The notes: generated from the sequence alone by a model not told the origin. A stretch of 43,946 bases of DNA from Myxococcales bacterium (GCA_023248635.1 JAHFED010000054.1:1-43946), one strand, 5' to 3'; shown: positions 18,063-28,994, numbered from the stretch's first letter. Numbers and translations: made by a program.

Positions 18063-20634
18063 GGGCGGGCGGCGCGTCTTTGTCCTTGCCCTCATCCCGC
18101 TCGTCGTCGGGATTGGCCTCCGCGGCGTCGCCGCCGTCGTCGACGACGGCAGCCAGCTCGGGGTGTTGTGCCCACCAGGTCCTGAGGACCGAAGCCCGCG
18201 GACGCCACGAGGCCTCGTCGAAGAAGAGGCACAGAGGCGACGACATGGCTGCGTTGGCCGTCACCGTGACTTTCAGCGAGCGGGTCGGAGCAGCGAACAA
18301 GAAGCGTCGGTCCTTGACGGCTCGGGTCGTGCTCAGCGAGCGGGGGGCTTCGTCGTCGACGGCGAGGGTGACCGTGGTGGGCACCATGGTGGCGCCAGTG
18401 GGCCAGCTGAAGCGCAGCGAGGTCACATAATGCCACCAATCGATGCCCGCGACAGCGAGCTCGGCGCTGGCGCCGGCCTCCGGGAGGCGCACGGGCAGGC
18501 AGAAGCGCTCGCGCCGGGCGACCTTGGCGGCGGCGACGCCGGTGAGGAGATCGCTTGGGAGTCCGTCGCAATGACGAGCGCCGGGCAGGCCCTTGTCTTC
18601 GGGCACACAGGCCACCGGCGGGCCAGCAGCAGGGCGGACGACGACGTCGGCGGCACGGGCGATGCCGGTCTGAACGTCGATGTCTTTGTCGATGGTCGGC
18701 GCGTCGCGGATGCGGGCAAATTGCCATTTCGACCAAGTTAGCGCCGTAATTATATCACGTTGTATGTTAGCAGGATCTGTCGAAGACAGGTTTTCCATTT
18801 CGTCTGGGTCGGCGACCAAATCATAAAGCTCTGTCTTACCAGTTCCGAGATCAAACATAAATTTCTTGGTGCCGTCGACGAAGCCAACCTGCCGAACATT
18901 GCTGCGCATGGTGCCGAGGAACACGCGCTTTTCATGCCAATCCTCGGCGAGGAATGAAGTGCCCTGACGTTGGTGGGGATCGGGGATATCCATGACGTCG
19001 AGGATGGTGGGCAGCAGGTCAGGAATCGAGGCCAGGCGGTCGCTGACCTGGCGCGTCGGGAAGAGGCCGCGGTGGAAGAGCACCATGGGCACGTGCACGT
19101 CGTGTTCGTACATCGCTCGATCCACGTTGGTCTCGCGGGGCGGCTCGAGGGGGCTCTCGCCATGGTCGGCCAGGAAGATGACGAGAGTGTCGTCGAGCAA
19201 GCCGCGCTGCTCGAGCCCCGCCATCAGTTCGTCGAAAGCGATGTCGAGAAAATGCACGGCGTTCCAGAAGCGATCGAGCTTGCGCCCATCGCCAAAGGGT
19301 CGCTCGATGTCCGAGGGCACGGCAAAGGGATAGTGCGCGGTGATGGGGATGGTCACGGCGGCAAAGCGGGCGTCGGCGGACTTGGCCCGCACCTCGTCGA
19401 TCCACTGCAGCAGTGCTCGTACCGTTGCCCGGTCATCGATGCCCCAGCCATCTTCTTCCCACGGCTGACCGTCGTCGCGGTAGGGACCTTGTCGTTGCAT
19501 CGTCGGCGCATCAACCATGCGTTCAAAGCCACGGTCGGCGACGAAAGCGGTCTTGTCAAAGTAGCTGAAATAGCCACCATGAAATAGGCCGGCGTGCACG
19601 CCATTCTTGGCCAGAACTTGCGACATCTCGCCACAGTCGATGCGCGGATTCAGATCGGAGATGCTCATGCCGTTTGGTGTCGGAAACTCCCCGCACAGAA
19701 GAGAGAAAATCGCCTGGATGCTGCGGTGGTAGGGGGAGTAGAAGCGGGTCAGCTCGAGGCCCTCCCGACTGGCGCGGGCCTTCAGGCGCGGCGTCGTGGC
19801 CGGCCCCTTGTCGTCGAGGCTGGTGTGCTTGCGGGCAACGCCCTCGGAGAAGAACACGATGACGTTCTTCACGGGTGAGGTCGTGGCCAGCACGGGTGCT
19901 CTCGACGTCGGGCTCGGCTGGTCGGGGGTGAGGATGCGGGCGAAACCCGCTGGCGTCGCTGGCGGCGCAACGAAGGCCTTCACGATCTCTGGACGTCGTC
20001 GCGTGTAGTCCTCCCACCAACTGTCGGCGAGGACCGCGACCACATGACGGCCGGCGCCGTGGTCCTTGCCCGCCAGAAACAGCTCGTAGGCTCCGAGGCA
20101 CAGCGCGCTCGTCACCAACGTTGCGGCGAGGACGCGGCGACGCAGTCCCTCGGGGATGCGCTCAAGGCGGTGGGCGCAAGAGAGGAGGAGTGCGAGGGAG
20201 ACAAGGCCGCCGCCGAGCAGCACCAGGGCCGGCCACGCTTCGGTCCAAGCGATGAGCTTCATGTCGCGAGCGGTGGCGCCGTCGTCGCCCCGCAGGCGGT
20301 GCCAGGTCAGGGCGGTACCGCTGACGCGAAACGAGAGAGCATTGGCCGCGCCAAAGACGGCGACGCCGACGAGCAACGCCCCGGAGGCGATGCGGCCGAC
20401 GAGGCGCCAGCGGCCGTGCTCGGTGGGCCAGACCGCGAGGCCGCAGAGGAGCCAGAGCAGCGCGGCGAAGCTGAGGTCGACGCCGATGGCAGCCAGGGCC
20501 CAACCTGCAGCGCCGACGTCGCCGGCAGCGTCTACGACGCACCAAGCACGCAAGACGATGCCGAAGAGGGCGGTCCAGACGAAGACCGCGAGAGTCCATC
20601 CGTGGACGGGCAAGGACCTGCGAAGCGCCAGCAT
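18055..20634 (-). CDS. LtaS-like membrane enzyme of the alkaline-phosphatase/sulfatase superfamily
   Basis: About 859 residues. Five hydrophobic N-terminal segments are followed by an extracytoplasmic sulfatase-fold domain, the layout of lipoteichoic-acid-synthase-like and phosphoglycerol-transferase proteins. Metal-site motifs are visible: VIVFFSEG (Glu), HRSIQAIFSLLCGEFP (Ser at the nucleophile position), FHGGYFSYFDK and VIFLADHGESP (Asp-His). The CxPxR motif of formylglycine sulfatases is absent, so transfer or hydrolysis of a phospho-head-group is more likely than sulfate hydrolysis. A C-terminal extension of ~200 residues looks beta-rich and ends in a charged tail. The start at 20634 is the first ATG before the hydrophobic segment; longer frames run into repeat copy C. 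An AT-richer, rare-codon stretch covers ~18740-18900. Confidence 0.82.
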   Translation of the reverse strand: MLALRRSLPVHGWTLAVFVWTALFGIVLRAWCVVDAAGDVGAAGWALAAIGVDLSFAALLWLLCGLAVWPTEHGRWRLVGRIASGALLVGVAVFGAANALSFRVSGTALTWHRLRGDDGATARDMKLIAWTEAWPALVLLGGGLVSLALLLSCAHRLERIPEGLRRRVLAATLVTSALCLGAYELFLAGKDHGAGRHVVAVLADSWWEDYTRRRPEIVKAFVAPPATPAGFARILTPDQPSPTSRAPVLATTSPVKNVIVFFSEGVARKHTSLDDKGPATTPRLKARASREGLELTRFYSPYHRSIQAIFSLLCGEFPTPNGMSISDLNPRIDCGEMSQVLAKNGVHAGLFHGGYFSYFDKTAFVADRGFERMVDAPTMQRQGPYRDDGQPWEEDGWGIDDRATVRALLQWIDEVRAKSADARFAAVTIPITAHYPFAVPSDIERPFGDGRKLDRFWNAVHFLDIAFDELMAGLEQRGLLDDTLVIFLADHGESPLEPPRETNVDRAMYEHDVHVPMVLFHRGLFPTRQVSDRLASIPDLLPTILDVMDIPDPHQRQGTSFLAEDWHEKRVFLGTMRSNVRQVGFVDGTKKFMFDLGTGKTELYDLVADPDEMENLSSTDPANIQRDIITALTWSKWQFARIRDAPTIDKDIDVQTGIARAADVVVRPAAGPPVACVPEDKGLPGARHCDGLPSDLLTGVAAAKVARRERFCLPVRLPEAGASAELAVAGIDWWHYVTSLRFSWPTGATMVPTTVTLAVDDEAPRSLSTTRAVKDRRFLFAAPTRSLKVTVTANAAMSSPLCLFFDEASWRPRASVLRTWWAQHPELAAVVDDGGDAAEANPDDERDEGKDKDAPPAPP

Positions 20635-20710
20635 CGAGGGATTGCTAGCAGAGCGTCGATCCCCAGCAAGAGCAGCTGTCTGCGGGTTGAGTGTTCGTCT
20701 CGCGGTGCTA

Positions 20711-20924
20711 ATCCCGCGTCCGATTGATGTTCGACCACGTTCTGAGATGGGAAAGACGCGGGATGATGCGCGTGGAGCGCGCACGCGGAACGCGGAGTTG
20801 GTGGGGGGCCCCGCGTCCGGCTCCGCCGGCGCGGGGGGAGGTCTGCACCAGACCTCCCAGAAGAGCATCCCCGACGGCTCTGAACGAGACCGCTCCGCGG
20901 TCGAAGTTCAGAGAGATCGGGGAT
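20711..20924 (-). repeat. Interspersed ~210-bp hairpin repeat, copy C
   Basis: Complete 214-base copy in reverse orientation, with the same hairpins as copy B. Its outer arm next to TGAAC reads CTC, pairing with GAG after GTTCA, unlike other copies. It is the only copy not at the 3' end of a gene: on its strand no gene ends to its right, and the neighbouring gene on each side starts here. Confidence 0.9.
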
Positions 20925-20970
20925 AACAGGGGTGAGGAAAACTCGCGATGCTCGCTTTTCTCACCCTGTT
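20925..20970. repeat. Stem-loop, AACAGGG...CCCTGTT
   Basis: AACAGGGGTGAGGAAAA pairs with TTTTCTCACCCTGTT around about 14 bases, with two bulged Gs. It starts at the last bases of repeat copy C. Confidence 0.75.
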
Positions 20971-20975
20971 GTCTT

Positions 20976-21003
20976 GGGGAGGGGCTGTTTCCAGCCCCTC
21001 CCC
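20976..21003. repeat. Perfect 12-bp stem-loop GGGGAGGGGCTG
   Basis: GGGGAGGGGCTG (20976-20987) pairs fully with CAGCCCCTCCCC (20992-21003) around a TTTC loop. The stem is very stable. It is not followed by a T-run on either strand. Confidence 0.85.
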
Positions 21004-21027
21004 CTCGTCGGACAAGTCGACGAGGGG
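21001..21027. repeat. Stem-loop CCCCTCGTCG
   Basis: CCCCTCGTCG pairs with CGACGAGGGG around GACAAGT. It shares its first three bases with the preceding stem, so the two hairpins compete slightly. Confidence 0.8.
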
Positions 21028-21051
21028 CCCCCACCCGAGAACGCGTCTGCG

Positions 21052-21071
21052 CGAAGAAGAACTTCGTTTTT
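21052..21071 (+). terminator. Terminator-like hairpin with T5 before the hydroxylase gene
   Basis: CGAAG (21052-21056) pairs with CTTCG (21062-21066) around AAGAA, followed directly by TTTTT. This is the only hairpin in the window with an intrinsic-terminator-like T-run. It lies 24 bases upstream of the GTG start at 21095, so it could attenuate that gene or end a short leader RNA. The five-base stem is weak. Confidence 0.45.
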
Positions 21072-21094
21072 CCGCAGCCTGCTAAGCCAGCGAC

Positions 21095-22025
21095 GTGGCC
21101 CTGCAACGCTTTCCCCGTCCGGTCGCCGTCGTCGCGGTGCTCGCGCTCTTGAGCGGGGCGCTGTGGGCCAGCGGCCATGCCGACGATGTTCTCGTCTTAT
21201 TCCCGAAAAAGCTGATCCGGCGCATGGGCGATCGCACCGAAGCGATGTTCCCGGTGCTGCTCATCGCCGTCGCTCTGCAAATCGTGTGGCCGGCCATTCG
21301 CCGAAGTCCCAAAGCGTTCACGACGGAGTATTGGCTCGACGTTTATTATTGGTACCAGAGCGCGATTTTCAAGGCACTGGGTCTGTTCGTCATGTGCTTC
21401 TGGATCAACAATAAATTGTGGGATGGCGCCGGTCCCTGGATCCCCGCGCTGCGCGAGCTTCCTTTTGCGGCGCAGGTGCTGCTCGCCCTTTGGCTCAAAG
21501 ACTTCGTCGTCTACTGGCGGCACCGCTTCGAGCACACCTTCACGCCGCTCTGGTCCTTCCACGCTGTGCACCACTGCGCGACCCAGGTCGACATCCTCAC
21601 CACCCACCGGCTGCACCCGGCCGAGCTCGCCTTCGGCATCTTGCTCAATGCGCCCATCGCCTGCGTCGGCTTCTCGCCGGCGGCCACGGCCCTCGCGTTT
21701 ACGATCTATGGTGAGTACAATCACTTCATTCATCTGAACGTAAAAATTCGCATGCCTGGAGTTCTGCGCTACATTTTTGTGACGCCATTCATGCACCAAT
21801 GGCACCACGCCGTCGACGAAGCAGCCATCGCCAAGAACGTCGGCGTCGTCTTTGCCTGGAACGATTGGATCTTCGGCAGCGCCTACCATCCCGATCACTG
21901 GCCCGAGAAGTTTGGCTTCACGGGGCCACCGCAAGAGGCGCTGCCGCCAGAGAACCTGCTGCGCCACTGGCTCTACCCGCTGCAGCTGCTGGTCGCACGC
22001 GTGCGCGCTCGTTTCACTTCTCATC

Positions 22026-22048
<23 letters not shown>
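21095..22048 (+). CDS. Fatty acid hydroxylase / sterol desaturase family membrane protein
   Basis: A 317-residue integral membrane protein with the di-iron histidine boxes of the family: HRFEH, HAVHH, then HRLHP, and HQWHHAVD with a later NDWIFGSAYHP. Such enzymes hydroxylate or desaturate lipid chains, sterols or head groups at the membrane. Three or four hydrophobic stretches precede and separate the boxes. The GTG start at 21095 follows an in-frame TAA by 12 bases; no clear ribosome-binding site is seen. The 3' end overlaps that of the convergent LtaS-like gene by 23 bases. Flanking envelope enzymes suggest a membrane-lipid role. The exact substrate cannot be told. Confidence 0.88.
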
Positions 22049-23960
<1,912 letters not shown>

Positions 23961-23963
23961 CGT

Positions 23964-26468
23964 TCAGTTGCGTTTCTTCTTGGAGCGCGTCTCCATCACC
24001 GGCTCCAACGCCTCGAGGCGCCGCTGCCCGACCTCTTTGGGCAAAAGCTGCGTGAGCTTCTTCACCGACCCCGAGGCCGTGATTTTGCCGAGGTTGTTTC
24101 GCGGTGTGGCGTACTCGAGGTAGCGGTTGAGGTCCGTGTTGATGACGACATCGCCCGCCTTCATCGCTTTTCCGTAGATGACATCGATCTCGGGCGCGCT
24201 GAGCAGCTGCCAGGCAGCGACGTCGTCGACAGAGCCATAACCCCATTCCGCCAACACGTCGTAGTGCTTCTTCATCGTCGCCGTGGCCTTGAGTGCTGCG
24301 ACCCGCTCGGGCGAGATGTGCAGAGGTTGCTTCGACGCCAGGATCACGCCCTGGCCACCGCCGAAGAAGAGGGCGACATGGGGAAAGACCGCCCGGGCCG
24401 TCAACAACGTCGACAACACCTCGGCGCGCGTGATGTGGTGCAGTTGCACCCACTGCTGCAGCACGCCGTCGTCTTGCAAGCGCCGGCTCGCGCTCTCGTA
24501 GAATTCCTTCGAGTAGACGTTGGTGGCGCCGGCAAACCAGATGGAAGAAATTTCCATGCTGATCAGGTCGTAACGGTCGGTGGAACGCAGCACGAAGTTG
24601 CGGCCGTCGTCGAGGATCAGCCGCACCTGCGGTCGATCGAGCACGCCGCCATTGATGTCGCTCAGCTGGGTGCGGGCGGCTTCGACGATGCCCGGCGAGA
24701 GCTCGGCGATGTCGACATGGGCAAAGCCAGCGTCGGCGATGACTTCGGCGGAGTGGCCGGTGCCGAGACCGATGACCAGCGCGCGGTCGAGACCGTTCAA
24801 GTGCACCAAGGGCACGAGGGCGAAGCTGATCTGCGGCGGCATCTCCCAGGCGTCGTTGCCCTGGAACTTGCCGTTGGTGAGCAACGTGCGGATGGGTGGA
24901 TCACCATCTTTTCCTGGATTGCGGACGATCGAAGTGATGCCGCCTTCAGTGTCCTCATGAAAGTACAAAAGCTTGCTGTTGGGCTTGGTGTTGCCCATGC
25001 GGAAATACACGTTGGCGGCGCACAGCAGTGAGTTGTAATTCCATCCCGGCGCCAACAGAGCAGCGAGAGCGACGCCGACGACGACGGCCCCACGACCCGC
25101 CCAGGGCAAGCGGAGCCCATCGGGCTCGTGGCGGGTCAGCACCAAAATCACCGCCGCTGACGTCAACACCAGGCCGATGACGACGAGGAGAGCGGCATGG
25201 CTGCCCACCGCCGGCAGCAGCCAAAAGCCAGTGACCATCGAGCCCAAGAAGGAGCCCATGGCGTTCACCGCGCTCACGTAGCCAGCGAGAGACTCGCGCT
25301 GCTCGACCTGGAAGAGGCGTACCTGAAAGAGCAGCGGATACACGAGCCCCAGCGCGCACGCCGGCGCGAACAACAGCAGCGCCGCCACGAGGAAGCGATA
25401 CAATTCTCCGACGGCGAAGTAGTGGGGTCGGGGCAGCCATAAAAATAGCTTGGGAGCGTCATCCCAGAACACAGTGGAAATCAAGATCGCGACGGCGGCC
25501 ATGATCAGCGCGAGGGCAAGAAAGGCCGAAGGCAGCACCAGCTGGCCACGACGTCGGCTGCGTTCACCGGCCCGCGTGACGATGGTCGAGGCCACCAACA
25601 TGGCGCCGAGGATGACGGCCAGCATGTTGGCAAAGGCGTAGGTCGAGGTGCCAATGGTGGCGCCGACGAGGTGCACGGCGATGATCTCGAAAGCGAAAAA
25701 CACGAAGCCCGACACGAAGGCCAACAACAAGACCGCCGCCGACGCCGACAACGAGGCCGGCGACGATGGCAACGACGACGACGTCGTCGTGTTCTCTGGG
25801 GCTGGGCTGCGCTCGGGGATGCGGCGGGCGATCAACATCACCCCGGCGAGCACGGCGCTCTCAACGACGACGACGACGACCAGGGCTCCAGACAGTCCTA
25901 CCGCGGGGAGGATGCCGTAGGCGCCCAGCGTGGTGCCGAGCAGCGCACCAACGAGATTGGCGCCGTAGAGCGTGGTGATGATCGAGCGCATGGGTACGCC
26001 TGGAATGCGCGTTGCCGCCGACAGCATGGCGGGAAAGGACGCGCCCATGGCGATGGCAGGCGGGAGAATCCACAACGCCGAGGCCACGCCCCGCACCAAG
26101 AGCAAGGTCGCCCGGCTCTCCTCGACCCCGGGCATCAGCGCGCCCGTGCCGCGCTGTAGAGCTGCAAAAGCAAAGAGCACCAGCAAGGCCCAGGCGCCGA
26201 CGAAGGTCTCCAGCACGCCGTACAGCAGCAGAGGTCGACGGCTGCCGGCCAGCACTTTGCCGTAGGCCGCTGCACCGATGGCCATGCCCGAGAAATAGAC
26301 GGCCAAGACGACCGCGGCGGCGGGGGTCGATCCGCCCACCACGGTCGAGAGCAGGCGCTCGAGCACATTCTCGAAGAGCAGCCCCACGAACCCGGTGGCG
26401 ATGAACAACGCGCTCACGGCGAGCGGCAAGCCACCCACCAGGCGCTGCGGTGGAGCAGGCGACGTCAT
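23964..26468 (-). CDS. Membrane-fused spermidine-synthase-like protein
   Basis: About 834 residues. The N-terminal ~530 residues contain many hydrophobic helices (LFIATGFVGLLFENVLERLL, AVYFSGMAIGAAAYGKV), like the MFS-type part of fused spermidine synthases. The C-terminal ~300 residues have the SpeE methyltransferase-like fold: LLTNGKFQGND, VIGLGTGHSAEV, DIAELSPGIVEAA, LILDDGRNFVLRS. The aminopropyl-donor site cannot be confirmed; the usual catalytic-Asp segment reads MEISSIWFAGATNVYS. It may therefore modify something other than putrescine. The start at 26468 is chosen because sequence upstream of it is repeat-like and low in coding character. It is the first gene of an operon with the LtaS-like gene. 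Confidence 0.8.
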   Translation of the reverse strand: MTSPAPPQRLVGGLPLAVSALFIATGFVGLLFENVLERLLSTVVGGSTPAAAVVLAVYFSGMAIGAAAYGKVLAGSRRPLLLYGVLETFVGAWALLVLFAFAALQRGTGALMPGVEESRATLLLVRGVASALWILPPAIAMGASFPAMLSAATRIPGVPMRSIITTLYGANLVGALLGTTLGAYGILPAVGLSGALVVVVVVESAVLAGVMLIARRIPERSPAPENTTTSSSLPSSPASLSASAAVLLLAFVSGFVFFAFEIIAVHLVGATIGTSTYAFANMLAVILGAMLVASTIVTRAGERSRRRGQLVLPSAFLALALIMAAVAILISTVFWDDAPKLFLWLPRPHYFAVGELYRFLVAALLLFAPACALGLVYPLLFQVRLFQVEQRESLAGYVSAVNAMGSFLGSMVTGFWLLPAVGSHAALLVVIGLVLTSAAVILVLTRHEPDGLRLPWAGRGAVVVGVALAALLAPGWNYNSLLCAANVYFRMGNTKPNSKLLYFHEDTEGGITSIVRNPGKDGDPPIRTLLTNGKFQGNDAWEMPPQISFALVPLVHLNGLDRALVIGLGTGHSAEVIADAGFAHVDIAELSPGIVEAARTQLSDINGGVLDRPQVRLILDDGRNFVLRSTDRYDLISMEISSIWFAGATNVYSKEFYESASRRLQDDGVLQQWVQLHHITRAEVLSTLLTARAVFPHVALFFGGGQGVILASKQPLHISPERVAALKATATMKKHYDVLAEWGYGSVDDVAAWQLLSAPEIDVIYGKAMKAGDVVINTDLNRYLEYATPRNNLGKITASGSVKKLTQLLPKEVGQRRLEALEPVMETRSKKKRN

Positions 26469-26635
26469 CCCCAGGCTTTCCCAGCCACACAACACCTTGG
26501 CAAGGCCGTCGTCGTCGGCGTCGCCCCCCCGGCTCGTTGCGAGCGAAGCGCCGCGGCCGTTCGGCCGCTGCAAGGCAGGAATCAATTGCGATTTGGACGA
26601 CGCAGCCGGCAAATCGTCCGGACTGGATATCTGCA

Positions 26636-26691
26636 GGTTCATCGCCTGGCGGCGATGAACCCGTAGACAAGTCATCGCCGCCAGGCGATGA
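26636..26691. repeat. Two-unit TCATCGCC hairpin array with TGGC/GCCA loops
   Basis: GGTTCATCGCC/GGCGATGAACC around TGGC (26636-26661) is followed, 33 bases on, by TCATCGCC/GGCGATGA around GCCA (26672-26691). The spacer is CSTGTAGACAA-like after each. The stem differs from the other arrays but the loop is the same. Confidence 0.82.
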
Positions 26692-26701
26692 ACGTGTAGA
26701 C

Positions 26702-26734
26702 AATTCACCGACACGCAAAGCGTGTCGGTGAATT
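26702..26734 (-). terminator. 15-bp hairpin directly after the flotillin stop codon
   Basis: AATTCACCGACACGC pairs perfectly with GCGTGTCGGTGAATT around AAA. On the minus strand it begins one base beyond the TAA stop, in a TAATAATT context. It is the strongest candidate for a transcription end of the yqiJ-yqiK unit, though no T-run follows. Confidence 0.65.
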
Positions 26735-26735
26735 A

Positions 26736-28982
26736 TTACTTGACGCCGAGCTTCTTGGCGGCTTCAGCGAGGCCCATCAGCTTGGTCTTTTCGTCGCCGT
26801 TGGCCTCCCCTGCGAGCTTCACGATCAGGGCTGCGAGGGAGAGGTCTTTGAGCTCTCCCGCATTGACCGCCGGTCGGTGCAAGACATCTTTGATGTCGCC
26901 CGCGAGGCTGCGCACACCCGTGAGGTAGTCGTCGGCGACGGCGTGCACCGTGCTCGACTTCTGCACCACGGCATCGATGGACTTGCCCAAAGAGATGGCG
27001 TTCACGAAGCGGTCGAAGAAGGCGCCGTCGCCACCGACGATGTCGATCTTGGCGTTCTTGAAGGCCTCGCCGAGTACCCGCGACTGTTCGGCGGCGATCT
27101 TGGCTTGGATCTCCAGCCCCTGCATCTGAATGAGGCGGTGGTTCTCGAGCTTGAGGCGGAACTCCTCGTGCTCGCGCGCGGTGCCCTCCATGGACTTCAT
27201 GGCCACCAGTTTCTCGGACAGGCCCTTGGCCTCGGCCGACATCTTGTTGTGCAGGGCTCCGGCTTCGGCGGCCCCCTTCTCGCGAATGTTGCTGGCGTCG
27301 GCGAGGCCGGTCTTTTCGACGGCGGCGGCGCGGGCTTCGGCGACGCGGGCCTGGGCCATGCCGATCTTCTCATTGGCGCTGCCGTCGGCCTCTTTGCCGC
27401 GGGCTTCGGCGAGCAGGCGGGTCTCGATGACGTTGGCGTCGGCGGCGCCGCGGGCTTGCACTGCGTGAGCCTGGGCCTCTTGCACCTCGACCAGGGCCAG
27501 TCCCTTTTGTTTCTCGCCCTCGGCCTGGGCCAGGAGCTTCTCCTTTTCGACGCGGGCTTCGATCATGCCGCGCTTCTCGTAGGCGCCGGCGTCGGCCTCT
27601 TTGACCTTGACGGCGGCCAGGCCAGGAGCTGCGGCTTCGGCTTGGATGCCTTCGGCGCGCCGCACCTTGGCGCGGGACTCGCGGTCGGCGGCCTCGAGGT
27701 CGGCTTCGGCCATGATCAGCCGCTCCTTGGCGAGGTGGGTGGCGGCCTTCTCCTGGGCTTCGGCGCCCTTGATGTCTTTGACCAGCTTCTCTTGGGCCTG
27801 GGTCTCAGCGACCATCAGGGCCGAGTCGCGGTTGCGCTTGGCCTCTTCCATCACTCGCACACCTTTGATGCGCTCTTCTTCTTCGGCGACGGTGCGGTCG
27901 ACGGCGATGCGGGCGCGCACGGTGTCTGCGATCTCCTTCTTCTGCACCTCGAGGAGCTTCTCTTTCTCGATGCGCGAGAGCTCGACCTCTCGCTCGCGCG
28001 AGATGGCCTCGAGCTGGCGATCCTTGGTGACGCGCTCGGTTTCGACGCCGACGACGCGCTCGCGGTTCTTGCCCGCGACCTCAACCTGCCGCAGCTTGTT
28101 CTGTTCGGCGATCTGCAGCTCCTCCTCGGTGCGGATGCGGGCGGTGTTGCTGTCGAGCACGGCCTTCTGCACCTCTTTTTCGGTCTCTGCGCGCTCCCGG
28201 GCCTGGGCGACGACGGCTTCGCGCTCGCGGGCCGCAAGGGTGGCCTTTCGGCTGGCCTCCTGCTTGGTGATGACCTCTTGAGCGGCGGTGTTCTGCTGCT
28301 CGATCTGCATCTGGGCTTCATTGCGCAGGCGGTTGGTCTCGACCTCTTTCTCCTTCGTGATCTTGGTGATGGCGCGGATGCCCTCGGAGTCGAGGGTGTT
28401 TTCGGGATCGAGAGCCTCAAGAGGCGTCTGCTCGAGGTAGTCGATGACGACGTCGGTCAGCTCGTAGCCATCGAGGTCGGTGGTGATGTGCGTGAAGATC
28501 TTCTTCCGGAATTCGGCACGATCAGAATACAGCTGAAGGAAGTTCATCTGGTAGCCCACCGTCTTGAGGGCCTCCGAGAATTTCGCCGAAAAAAGTGTAT
28601 GCAGGGTTTCGACGTGGCTGGCGCGAGCGGTGCCGATGCGGGCCGCCACCTGCTTGACCTTCATGGCGTCGTGGCTCACCTGAACGAAGAAGGCGACCTT
28701 GATGTCGGCGCGCATGTTGTCCATGCAGGTGAGGCCTTCACGACCGCGGCGCTCGATCTCGATCATCTTCACACTGAGATCCATCACCTCGGCGCGGTGG
28801 ATGATCGGCAGCACCAACCCACCTGTGAAACTCACTGAGATCTCTTCACCCGTCTTGTTGTTGATCAGGGCCTGACCCGGCGAAACCTTGATGTAGAATT
28901 TCTTCACCATGACGGCAACGCCGGCAATGAAGATGAAGAAAGCGCCGGTGCCGCCGAGAATGGTGATGACGATCGGGTTCAT
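26736..28982 (-). CDS. yqiK: Flotillin-like SPFH protein (YqiK type)
   Basis: A 748-residue membrane-anchored scaffold protein. One N-terminal hydrophobic helix (IVITILGGTGAFFIFIAGVAVMV) is followed by an SPFH domain (FYIKVSPGQALINNKTGEE, MDLSVKMIEIERRG, NMRADIKVAFFVQV). Then comes a very long Ala/Glu/Lys/Arg coiled coil, residues ~220-640, with many AEA.EK-type repeats, and a short C-terminal domain. Flotillins organise membrane microdomains. GAGGA lies six bases before the ATG. The coiled coil is longer than in E. coli YqiK, which has about 550 residues. It follows the YqiJ-like gene by 43 bases, matching the known yqiJ-yqiK pairing. Confidence 0.9.
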   Translation of the reverse strand: MNPIVITILGGTGAFFIFIAGVAVMVKKFYIKVSPGQALINNKTGEEISVSFTGGLVLPIIHRAEVMDLSVKMIEIERRGREGLTCMDNMRADIKVAFFVQVSHDAMKVKQVAARIGTARASHVETLHTLFSAKFSEALKTVGYQMNFLQLYSDRAEFRKKIFTHITTDLDGYELTDVVIDYLEQTPLEALDPENTLDSEGIRAITKITKEKEVETNRLRNEAQMQIEQQNTAAQEVITKQEASRKATLAAREREAVVAQARERAETEKEVQKAVLDSNTARIRTEEELQIAEQNKLRQVEVAGKNRERVVGVETERVTKDRQLEAISREREVELSRIEKEKLLEVQKKEIADTVRARIAVDRTVAEEEERIKGVRVMEEAKRNRDSALMVAETQAQEKLVKDIKGAEAQEKAATHLAKERLIMAEADLEAADRESRAKVRRAEGIQAEAAAPGLAAVKVKEADAGAYEKRGMIEARVEKEKLLAQAEGEKQKGLALVEVQEAQAHAVQARGAADANVIETRLLAEARGKEADGSANEKIGMAQARVAEARAAAVEKTGLADASNIREKGAAEAGALHNKMSAEAKGLSEKLVAMKSMEGTAREHEEFRLKLENHRLIQMQGLEIQAKIAAEQSRVLGEAFKNAKIDIVGGDGAFFDRFVNAISLGKSIDAVVQKSSTVHAVADDYLTGVRSLAGDIKDVLHRPAVNAGELKDLSLAALIVKLAGEANGDEKTKLMGLAEAAKKLGVK

Positions 28983-28994
28983 GCAGGTCCTCTT

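Larger units (their letters stand above)
20635..21094. other. Hairpin-packed divergent intergenic region
   Basis: This 460-base gap separates the starts of the LtaS-like gene (minus) and the hydroxylase gene (plus). It holds repeat copy C (20711-20924) and four further stem-loops in a row (20925-21071), so both promoters or both 5' leaders must pass through strongly structured sequence. A 45-codon frame (20948-21085) exists but is probably a by-product of the palindromes. No transposase remnant is visible. Confidence 0.6.
26469..26735. other. Intergenic region with hairpins between flotillin and spermidine-synthase-like genes
   Basis: This 267-base gap has, from left to right, a GCGGCCG/CGGCCGC hairpin (26553-26568), the two-unit TGGC/GCCA hairpin array (26636-26691) and the flotillin 3' hairpin (26702-26734). 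The spermidine-synthase-like promoter should lie in the left half; I see no clear boxes. Confidence 0.5.

Noticed and set aside
18055-20634. Formylglycine-dependent arylsulfatase
   Set aside because: The nucleophile region reads HRSIQAI, without the CxPxR or SxPxR motif; LtaS-like assignment fits better.
20635-20868. Extended N-terminus of the LtaS-like protein starting in repeat copy C
   Set aside because: The extra residues are encoded by the repeat and recur as the same translated peptide in copy B, so they are not part of the gene.
20948-21085. 45-codon ORF upstream of the hydroxylase gene
   Set aside because: It runs through three palindromes and has no ribosome-binding site; its signal-peptide look is probably chance.
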